Shown: in pieces, positions 45,930-51,920 of the stretch
Layout of the letters: each line of letters opens with the position of its first letter
Numbering within the stretch: the stretch's first letter is position 1
Virus record (IMG/VR): IMGVR_UViG_3300032562_000037
Coordinates: 1-51,920 of that record
DNA length: 51,920 nt
Source of the DNA: a virus
Direction: 5' to 3' (one strand)
Notes under the pieces: model-generated
What the model was told of the DNA's origin: nothing
The model's database searches: none
The model's input: only the letters and a program-made list of their open reading frames with translations
Program-made: the position numbers and the translations under genes

Positions 45930-46234
45930 TTTGTCTCCCTTATCCTGATCCCATGGACCAGTAGCATTAGCTTTCGTTTCAAAACATAGGCGGGGGTGCG
46001 GACGCCCTTAACATCCATGACGACAAACAATCCGTTCTCCCAAAAGACAAAATCGGCCACATAATGCGCGGCACGTTCGCCTAATTGTTTCGGGATGATC
46101 TCAAAGGAAACCTGTTCCTCAAGCCCGCTGATCTTCCCGGCTCGCTGGAGCATCTGGAGTTCAAAGGCTCGCTTGGATTCTGCCGCACTGGCGTAACCAT
46201 TTGTTTTGACGTTGTGGTATTTGGAGTCGGTCAT
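45926..46234 (-). CDS. DUF1064-type endonuclease
   Basis: SKYHNVKTNGYASAAESKRA, an LQRAGKISGLEEQVSFEIIP block, YVADFVFWENGLFVVMDVKG with DxK, and KRKLMLLVHGIRI. This matches a phage Holliday-junction/VRR-like resolvase family (DUF1064), with Asp and Asp-x-Lys as catalytic residues. 102 aa is usual. Confidence 0.88.
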   Translation of the reverse strand: MTDSKYHNVKTNGYASAAESKRAFELQMLQRAGKISGLEEQVSFEIIPKQLGERAAHYVADFVFWENGLFVVMDVKGVRTPAYVLKRKLMLLVHGIRIRETK

Positions 46235-47184
46235 TCGGATTCCGCCCCATCAAACAGCCCCCCATGCTGGGCATTCTCGGCACTGCGCAGATTGCGGCAA
46301 GCCTGGCCCCAGTATGATGCCTTGAGTTCCGCGCCGACGAATTTACGGCCCATCTTGACGGACTGGAACCCCTCGCTCCCAATTCCAGCAAATGGTGACA
46401 AAACAGTATCGCCAGGGTTGCTCCACAGTTCCAGCCCACGCTGTATAACTTGTAATTGTAAAGGACATACGTGTCTTTCGTCGTTTTGCTCGCGGGCGGA
46501 TTCCTTTTGCAGGGTATCGCTCGGGTTGATATCCATCCATATCGGGCTGGCATATTTCTGCCAGAGTTCGACCGGGAAGATTTGGCCGGAGTGATCATCG
46601 AAACTAAGTCCTTCCTTGGTGCAAACTTCGCGGCATTCTTTGGCATCCCGGAAATGACGGATCGGTTCGGGATTCTCCCCATGCTTGCGCATAGTCACCA
46701 GGAAGTCAGGGATGCCCTGTCTGGACATACTGGAATCTTTGCGGATCGTCTTATGGAGCAGGCCCAGCGCCTTGGTCCGCTGCATGGCTGTGACAGGATC
46801 TTTCCAGATGCAGACCTCTGAATGGAATATAAACCCGGCGTCCTGAAACATGCGGATTAAGTCGCCACGGAAGTCACGGATACCAATGAACCCATCGCGT
46901 TCCTTGGAAACAGGTAGGTTCATGACGTGGAAACTCAACAGACGGCCCGGCATCATCACGCGATGCAGTTCCTTGATAAGGAAGATGAAGTGCTGGTAAA
47001 AAGCATCCGCATCCCGGCAGTTACCCATATCACGGTCGGAGGCAGAATACGTGTAAAGTGATGCAAATGGGGGACTAAAGATACTGTAGTGGATGGAGTT
47101 GTCCGGAATGTTCGCCACGATAGGCACGGCATCCCCATGATACATTGCCCAATCTTTGCCGAAGTCTTGATTTATGATTTTCAT
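46231..47184 (-). CDS. DNA methyltransferase (N6-adenine or N4-cytosine)
   Basis: Catalytic motif IV is SPPF (residues 37-40) and motif I is LSPFAGIGSEG near the C-terminus, so the order is that of the beta class. No specificity domain is evident beyond the central part. It could protect phage DNA from host restriction. Start 47184 overlaps the helicase stop as ATGA. Confidence 0.85.
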   Translation of the reverse strand: MKIINQDFGKDWAMYHGDAVPIVANIPDNSIHYSIFSPPFASLYTYSASDRDMGNCRDADAFYQHFIFLIKELHRVMMPGRLLSFHVMNLPVSKERDGFIGIRDFRGDLIRMFQDAGFIFHSEVCIWKDPVTAMQRTKALGLLHKTIRKDSSMSRQGIPDFLVTMRKHGENPEPIRHFRDAKECREVCTKEGLSFDDHSGQIFPVELWQKYASPIWMDINPSDTLQKESAREQNDERHVCPLQLQVIQRGLELWSNPGDTVLSPFAGIGSEGFQSVKMGRKFVGAELKASYWGQACRNLRSAENAQHGGLFDGAESE

Positions 47185-49610
47185 ACCACCCTCAACCATT
47201 CAGGAATCACCATTTCGACATGGGGTTCATACAAATCATTGGTCCGCACTGAGCCCCGGATATCTGCCTCGTTCATGTCGCGCATGTGGGAGATCATTTC
47301 CTCAGCCATGCGGGCCGCGTCGGATTCCTTGCGCTGGATATTCGCCACCACTGCGCCCTCGATGTCGGAGGTCACGATGTGGCAGTTGACGGTCTGTTTC
47401 TGGCCGAACCGATAGGACCGGCGCACGGCCTGATAGAACTGTTCGTAGCTGTCGGAGAGGCCCAGGAATGCCACGTTTGCGCAGCGCTGGAAGTTCATGC
47501 CATAGCCGCAGATCGAAGGCTTGGAAACGAGAATCTGCACGTCACCGGTAACGAACCCGAGCATGGCCGATTCCTTGGCACTGTTGGAGTCCGAGCCAGT
47601 GACTTCCACCGCGCCCGGGATCATGGCCGAAACCGTCTCGGATTCGTTGTTTAGGTTGCACCAGATCAGCCATGGCTCCCCGGGCTTCTGTGCAACCAGA
47701 TCAGCTACGGCTTGGCAGCGCTCCTGGGTGGTCCCCTTGCGGGCCTGTTGCCGTTCCTGGAGGGTAGTGGCCTCCAGGGCGAACAAGGCCCCCTCGGGGG
47801 TGCTGAGCGCTTCCACAATGTGCTGATGCATCACAAGTGGGGGCAAGGTGAACTCGCCATCGTCATAGCCCAAGTCAGAGGGCTTCCTAATCATGACCGC
47901 CCAAGAGCAGACCCACTGCCAGAAGTCACGCTGCGCATGTCCCTTAAGCCTCCATTGGGAGGTATCCCCGCCATCATGGACGAAGAACGTAGACAGCATC
48001 TCGGTGCGGCTCAGGATGCCGAAGAACTCCGCATGGTTGCCGAGTTCCATGTGATCGTTTGGGGCCGGCGTTGCGGTGCAGGCCAACTTGAACGGGGTTT
48101 CCCGGAACGAATCGATGATCTGGTTGCGAAACTTGCCATCGTAGGATTTGAGGATGCTGGACTCGTCCAGGACGATGCCTGTGTAGTCGGCGGGGTTGAA
48201 ATGTTCCAGCATCTCGTAATTGGTGATCGTGATCCGGGCATTGGATGTTGACCGGGCATAGGCCACGTCAATCCCGAATTTCTGGCCTTCGCGGCAAGTC
48301 TGCTGGGCCACAGCCAAAGGCGCGAGGATCAGCACCCGGCCAGGAACCTGATTGGCCCATGAAAGCTGCATCGGGGTATTATGGGTGACGATGCAATGCT
48401 CAGTAACATAGAGATGGTCGGGCGAATCAATTGCAATACATACTGTTTCCTGCATGGACTCAAACTCAATTGAATCAATCCACCGGCCCAGCCCTCGGGA
48501 TGTTGGCTTGTAGTGATCCGCCTTGCGGGGCAGAGCAAATGGGTTCACGCCAGGCGGGAGACTCATGGTTACACGCCATACCCTATCTCCATGGCTCACT
48601 TTGCCCTTGTAGGTGCAGCGTGGATCAACCTTTTCGGTAATATGGCCAGTTCCACCTAGTGACTCAACAATCCAAACCACCGCATCGGCCAGCGCCTTTG
48701 ATCCGTTTGAAAACTCAGGAGTTGGAGTGCCGCAATAACCGTCAGTGTCCATCAGTCCCTGTAGGAGAGCCAACCTATCAGCGGGACTTCCCATAAGGTA
48801 GGACTTTGGGATGAATTTTCTTTTCCCAGTAATTCCGCTTAACTTGAGGTTGTCCAATGCGGCCATTACGGGGTTCCTTTTGTGTGCATTTTTGGGGAAA
48901 TTAGTAATACCCCAATACCTGCAACTTTTAACACCAATCTTTCTGGGGCGAATAATAACCCCTTCTGGAAGCATCCGTTCCACAGTATCAATGATCCAGT
49001 CATCCTCCCCATGAATTAGTGGCACCCCACTCATGGACCCATCGCCCAAAAGGACTCCAAGCAGATATGGGTGGATCACATAGCTAGGCTGAGGGTTCAA
49101 GTGGATTGGGTCCACCATCGGAATATTCCACATCCTAGACTGACCATTTGCCCCATATCGCAACTGGGAAGCGAGTAAATCAGCGGTTGACATATCCCGC
49201 CATCCATTCCCTCGGGCTAAGTCATTGGGTGACTTAACCGACCAAATATGGGCAGAATCACAGACGATGTCTGTTCCATCGGAAAATTTGACCCGATATG
49301 TGTCTTGAATACCCCTTTTAAATACCGCAGTTACAGAGTGCGATAGGCCATCTTTTCCAATGATTAGATCGCCCGTCTCTACTGATCCGATTGAGACCCA
49401 TCCATCGGGGCTCAATACCTTGGTTGATGGAGGTAATCCCTTCCCCAGCCCACAATCAGCGAAGATGGCAGCGCGGCCCCGTCGCAACGCCCACTTCACG
49501 ATGTCCCGCTGAAACGGGAACAGCATTGACGGCGGTTCGGCAGGGTTGGGCAGTCCAGTCGGCACAGCCCGGATAGCCTTGGAGTCCAGGAATGATGCAT
49601 AGTCGCTCAT
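47181..49610 (-). CDS. SNF2-like helicase interrupted by an intein
   Basis: The host protein (809 aa including intein) starts MSDYASFLDSKAIRAVPTGL; the P-loop FADCGLGK ends the N-extein and the C-extein resumes at TPMQLSWA. Later motifs: VLDESSIL (DExx box), CTATPAPNDHMELGN, SKPSICGYGMNF and QAVRRSYRFGQKQTV. A phage SNF2/DEAD-like ATPase, active only after splicing, probably in replication or transcription. ATGA overlap with the MazG-like gene. Confidence 0.88.
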   Translation of the reverse strand: MSDYASFLDSKAIRAVPTGLPNPAEPPSMLFPFQRDIVKWALRRGRAAIFADCGLGKGLPPSTKVLSPDGWVSIGSVETGDLIIGKDGLSHSVTAVFKRGIQDTYRVKFSDGTDIVCDSAHIWSVKSPNDLARGNGWRDMSTADLLASQLRYGANGQSRMWNIPMVDPIHLNPQPSYVIHPYLLGVLLGDGSMSGVPLIHGEDDWIIDTVERMLPEGVIIRPRKIGVKSCRYWGITNFPKNAHKRNPVMAALDNLKLSGITGKRKFIPKSYLMGSPADRLALLQGLMDTDGYCGTPTPEFSNGSKALADAVVWIVESLGGTGHITEKVDPRCTYKGKVSHGDRVWRVTMSLPPGVNPFALPRKADHYKPTSRGLGRWIDSIEFESMQETVCIAIDSPDHLYVTEHCIVTHNTPMQLSWANQVPGRVLILAPLAVAQQTCREGQKFGIDVAYARSTSNARITITNYEMLEHFNPADYTGIVLDESSILKSYDGKFRNQIIDSFRETPFKLACTATPAPNDHMELGNHAEFFGILSRTEMLSTFFVHDGGDTSQWRLKGHAQRDFWQWVCSWAVMIRKPSDLGYDDGEFTLPPLVMHQHIVEALSTPEGALFALEATTLQERQQARKGTTQERCQAVADLVAQKPGEPWLIWCNLNNESETVSAMIPGAVEVTGSDSNSAKESAMLGFVTGDVQILVSKPSICGYGMNFQRCANVAFLGLSDSYEQFYQAVRRSYRFGQKQTVNCHIVTSDIEGAVVANIQRKESDAARMAEEMISHMRDMNEADIRGSVRTNDLYEPHVEMVIPEWLRVV
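48378..49439 (-). mobile_element. Class 3-type intein with LAGLIDADG endonuclease
   Basis: 354 residues between K and T of the Walker A motif. Residue 1 is Gly instead of Cys, Ser or Ala. Block B holds DSAHIW (Trp66), block F has ETVCIAID (Cys334) and block G ends IVTHN (Thr352, His353, Asn354): the Trp-Cys-Thr set of class 3 inteins. +1 extein residue is Thr. Two LAGLIDADG motifs: YLLGVLLGDGSM and LLQGLMDTDGYC. Confidence 0.85.
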
Positions 49611-49891
49611 GCATCCAACCGCCTCTCCAGCCGCGCCAACTTCGCGGCGACGGCCGCATCCACATCCTCTGCCCCGAAGATCAGCCGCAACTGGCCGCAC
49701 ATGATGGTCATGTCGGCAATCTCTCCGGCCACGTCCTCATTGGTGCAACGGCCCCGGCGATGGTGCTGGAGGGCCTGGATCAGTTCGGCGGCTTCCTCTA
49801 CGGCCATGTCAATTTGGGAGGAGTGACCCCAAATGGATAGGGCAGCGAGATATATGGATTCCAATGAATATTTCAATCCTGGTTGGCTCAT
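49607..49891 (-). CDS. MazG-like nucleotide pyrophosphohydrolase
   Basis: IDMAVEEAAELIQALQHHRR followed by VAGEIADMTIMCGQLRLIFG gives the EExxE...ExxD metal-binding set of all-alpha NTP pyrophosphatases. 94 aa. Likely hydrolyses dNTPs or ppGpp-like nucleotides; first enzyme of the early operon. ATG 49891 overlaps the upstream stop. Confidence 0.85.
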   Translation of the reverse strand: MSQPGLKYSLESIYLAALSIWGHSSQIDMAVEEAAELIQALQHHRRGRCTNEDVAGEIADMTIMCGQLRLIFGAEDVDAAVAAKLARLERRLDA

Positions 49892-50049
49892 TGTTTCACC
49901 ACGAATCCGAGGGAAATCATGAGCAAAAATGTACCCCATCCCGCGAGACAGAAGAACGCTAATTTAAGCAGAGCGTTGAAGTTTTCTCTACTCCATATGA
50001 GAGCAAAGAACCAACACATGATAGTCATGGTGGTGAGATAGGGGATCAT
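49888..50049 (-). CDS. Two-span membrane micro-protein (53 aa)
   Basis: ATG 50049 has GGAGG upstream. Two hydrophobic segments, YLTTMTIMCWFFALIW and LAFFCLAGWGTFLLMISLGF, separated by a short charged loop. First gene of the leftward early operon, 41 bases past the -10. Function unknown; could be superinfection exclusion. Confidence 0.6.
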   Translation of the reverse strand: MIPYLTTMTIMCWFFALIWSRENFNALLKLAFFCLAGWGTFLLMISLGFVVKQ

Positions 50050-50089
50050 TGTTTATCCTCCGGCCTCATGTGGGCCGCGCCAATGACAG

Positions 50090-50117
50090 AGTGTAATCCG
50101 CGAGATCGATGTGTCAA
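50090..50117 (-). promoter_or_regulatory. Early leftward promoter
   Basis: Minus-strand TTGACA, 16-base spacer, TACACT. Perfect -35. Drives the replication arm. Confidence 0.8.
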
Positions 50118-50185
50118 CCCAGAAATCACTGAGACTTTGTATCAATCGTCCGCTCAAAAAAAGTTTCCAGCTCGAAAGATTTTTC

Positions 50186-50214
50186 TTGACAGGCGCTTGG
50201 TGAGGGATTACCTT
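50186..50214 (+). promoter_or_regulatory. Early rightward promoter
   Basis: TTGACA, 17-base spacer, TACCTT. Perfect -35, weaker -10. Reads into tRNA-Tyr and the right arm through the junction. Confidence 0.65.
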
Positions 50215-50296
50215 GAATGTCAGAGAGCAACCCTGATCGTTGACAAGTCCTAAAAGGACACACCAAATGACTGGAGGAAATAAACCGTCGAACCAT

Positions 50297-50383
50297 GCCG
50301 ATCCCGCCTTACTGAACTTGGCACTAGACTGTAAATCTAGCGTGGGCAACCATAAGGGGGTTTGATTCCCTCGGTCGGCACCA
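50297..50383 (+). tRNA. tRNA-Tyr (GUA)
   Basis: Acceptor GCCGATC pairs with GGTCGGC; anticodon stem CTAGA/TCTAG around CTGTAAA (anticodon GTA); a 15-base variable arm (TGG-GCAA-CCA) as in bacterial tRNA-Tyr; T-arm GGGGGTTTGATTCCCTC; discriminator A and encoded CCA. 87 bases. Bases 8-9 are CC instead of UA, which is unusual. Confidence 0.92.
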
Positions 50384-50588
50384 ATTTTCCACGTCCCAGA
50401 CTTCGCAAGTGGATGCCAGCGCCATGGGATACGGGCGATCTGGCCCTGTGATGCAGAGTTATCGGAAGACGCCACGGCACAGTTCGGAATCCTCAGCACC
50501 GCCGTTGACAGGCCGGAAATAAGAGACGGCCAACCCAATATGGCACACAACCCGCCGCCTACGATTAGACGGCACACAGGAGACCGCA

Positions 50589-50771
50589 ATGGCCGCCAAA
50601 TCCAATCAGCCCCCGTCCTCCCGTAAGGCGCTCAATGGCCAGCCCAGCTTCGGCCAGGTCAACCGTTCCGCGCTGCACCTCACGCGGGCCAAGACGACCC
50701 CGATCAGCCGCACCGGCCAGAGCACGATGGGCCGGGTCAAGGCGCATGGGCAGCACTACAAGCACGTCTAG
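50589..50771 (+). CDS. Small basic protein (60 aa)
   Basis: Not recognised. GGAG precedes ATG 50589. Arg/Lys/Gln/Ser-rich, probably disordered, with PSFGQVNRSALHLTRAKTTP. Between tRNA-Tyr and this gene (50384-50588) only very short ORFs are seen. Confidence 0.5.
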   Translation: MAAKSNQPPSSRKALNGQPSFGQVNRSALHLTRAKTTPISRTGQSTMGRVKAHGQHYKHV

Positions 50772-51111
50772 GCAATCCTCAACCCCTGCGAATCACCAGC
50801 TCTGCTATTGCAACCTGGACAGTCTTGGGCGGATAGACGGTGGGCAACCACGCCGGATGACGTAACCGGCTCCAATCACCGGATGTCCGACCATGAGCAA
50901 TCCGGGAGGGAATGGAATAGCAGTAAAAGGGTCGCGACACCGCCCGCTGCCATCCGGATAAATTCGGGCCAGAGGACACCTAACTCGCGGAGTAGGCGCA
51001 ATCCTGCGGAAACTGGCCCGATTCAAATCATACGCACGGCAAGCAGAAGGTATGCGCGATTTGCGACCGTAGCCCCAGGCTGCGAACCCTCAAGCCGACG
51101 CACGGCAGCGT
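50772..51111. other. 340-base stretch without a clear gene
   Basis: Only short, conflicting frames are open. A frame without a start codon ends HGKQKVCAICDRSPRLRTLK just before 51112 and looks like the end of a zinc-ribbon protein. No promoter or terminator is recognised. Confidence 0.4.
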
Positions 51112-51357
51112 GTGATACCCCATCCTGGGCAACGGCTAGCCTTGCTAACGTGCCCGCTGTATCCACTAGATGAGGCACGTGGACAGTCCCAGGATAACCC
51201 ACCAGAAACAGACGGTGTATCCGTCGATTCCCACCGCGAGGCGAGGACAGAGCGAGAACCTGGTGGCCCCATCTGTAATACCAACGCCGGAAAGTGCAGC
51301 CAACAGGATGCGCCGAAGACATTCCAAAAATCACCTCCCACGAAAGGGGAACCTTGA
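51112..51357 (+). CDS. Uncertain small protein (81 aa)
   Basis: GTG at 51112 overlaps the stop of the upstream zinc-ribbon-like frame, and its TGA abuts the ATG at 51358 (TGAATG). Composition is Pro/Thr/Glu-rich without obvious domains; the opposite strand is also open. Weak evidence. Confidence 0.3.
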   Translation: MIPHPGQRLALLTCPLYPLDEARGQSQDNPPETDGVSVDSHREARTEREPGGPICNTNAGKCSQQDAPKTFQKSPPTKGEP

Positions 51358-51920
51358 ATGTGTAATTTCCTTAGCGGCGTTGTCACCATCGGGAAACACC
51401 CGAAAATCCTCTGCCAGGACCTCATGAGCCACGACAAAACGATCACGGCCCTGAGACTAAAACCCGAGACTTACAGGGAGTGGGAATGGACCAGCGAGGA
51501 TACCGGGGATTCGCTGGATGTGCGGGTGATCAAAGGGGAAGACGCCAACGAGTTCAAGAGCGCCATCCTGGCCCAGTTCCATAACAGGAAGGAAGCGGTT
51601 ATCGAGTGCATCCGGCAGATGGCTAAGGGTGGCCGCAACTGCGACTATGACCTCAGTGGCTGCGACCTGAATGGCCTGACGCTCCCGACCAGCATCGGCG
51701 GCTCCCTCTACCTCCGCGGCTGCGACCTGACGGGCCTGACGCTCCCGACCAGCATCGGCGGCTACCTCGACCTCGGCGGCTGCGACCTGACGGGCCTGAC
51801 GCTCCCGACCAGCATCGGCGGCTACCTCGACCTCGGCGGCTGCGACCTGAATGGCCTGACGCTCCCGACCAGCATCGGCGGCTCCCTCGACCTCCGCGGC
51901 TGCGACCTGACGGGCCTGAC
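51358..51920 (+). CDS. Leucine-rich 20-residue repeat protein, N-terminal part
   Basis: AAAGGGG precedes ATG 51358. About 100 non-repeat residues (KTITALRLKPETYREWEWTS, then a helix AILAQFHNRKEAVIECIRQM) lead into 60-bp repeats encoding DLxGLTLPTSIGGxL units until the window ends in mid-codon. The last about 126 bases before 51894 are identical to bases 1-126 in the same frame, so the gene continues at 1-372. Confidence 0.75.
   Translation, partial: MCNFLSGVVTIGKHPKILCQDLMSHDKTITALRLKPETYREWEWTSEDTGDSLDVRVIKGEDANEFKSAILAQFHNRKEAVIECIRQMAKGGRNCDYDLSGCDLNGLTLPTSIGGSLYLRGCDLTGLTLPTSIGGYLDLGGCDLTGLTLPTSIGGYLDLGGCDLNGLTLPTSIGGSLDLRGCDLTGL

Noticed and set aside
50267-50365. Short ORF overlapping tRNA-Tyr (ATG after the early promoter).
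   Set aside because: It runs through the tRNA, whose stems and CCA are convincing.
1-51920. Lysogeny module, diversity-generating retroelement or toxin-antitoxin pair.
   Set aside because: No integrase, repressor, reverse transcriptase or recognisable toxin was found in the translated frames.

Overview
This window looks like the complete, or very nearly complete, genome of a lytic podovirus (class Caudoviricetes) that infects a Gram-negative host. Its virion genes are of the P22 type: portal, scaffold, coat, gp4-like and gp10-like connector proteins, three DNA-ejection proteins and a head-binding tailspike. There is no tape measure, tail tube or sheath. I see no integrase, repressor or attachment site. 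The two window ends lie in the same reading frame of one gene, inside the same 60-bp coding repeat, so the molecule is probably circular, circularly permuted or terminally redundant, with the contig broken in the repeat.

Layout. (1) From 50186 rightward, across the junction and on to 5469, plus-strand genes follow a host-type promoter: tRNA-Tyr, small unknowns, a leucine-rich 20-residue repeat protein, a pentapeptide-repeat protein, then a recombination cassette (Erf annealase, YqaJ-type exonuclease, HNH nuclease). (2) From 50117 leftward to 37401, minus-strand genes follow a divergent host-type promoter: MazG-like protein, SNF2-type helicase interrupted by an intein, DNA methyltransferase, DUF1064 nuclease, DEAH helicase, primase, a replication initiator containing an origin-like repeat cluster, NinB, and a long array of small genes joined by recurring intercistronic sequences. 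(3) 36648-37364 is a small plus-strand cluster rich in membrane micropeptides. (4) 36613 leftward to 5393 is the late arm on the minus strand: sigma-like protein, RNA ligase, terminase with tRNA-Asn nearby, gp10-like protein, ejection proteins, lysis genes, a metabolic cargo block, portal, scaffold, coat, gp4-like protein, small lysine-rich proteins and two receptor-binding proteins.

The most striking feature is a probable dedicated late transcription system. A 111-residue protein at 36244-36579 looks like sigma-70 region 2 alone, without region 4. Nine minus-strand sites sharing TATAATANATA (with variants), usually just upstream of a Shine-Dalgarno sequence and without an obvious -35 element, punctuate the minus-strand genes. 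Two sit directly after intrinsic terminators and four contain the stop codon of the preceding gene. The sigma-like gene itself has a good host-type promoter (TTGCAC-N17-TATACT). This resembles the logic of T4 gp55, whose late promoters are TATAAATA, but in a compact P22-like phage.

Other notable points are an intein with the class 3 Trp-Cys-Thr signature at the P-loop of the helicase, a deoxyribosyltransferase-like gene split at an A6 tract, a small gene broken by a 111-bp tandem duplication, a Gly-X dipeptide-repeat peptide, a large insertion in the gp10-like protein, and at least seven translationally coupled membrane micropeptides.
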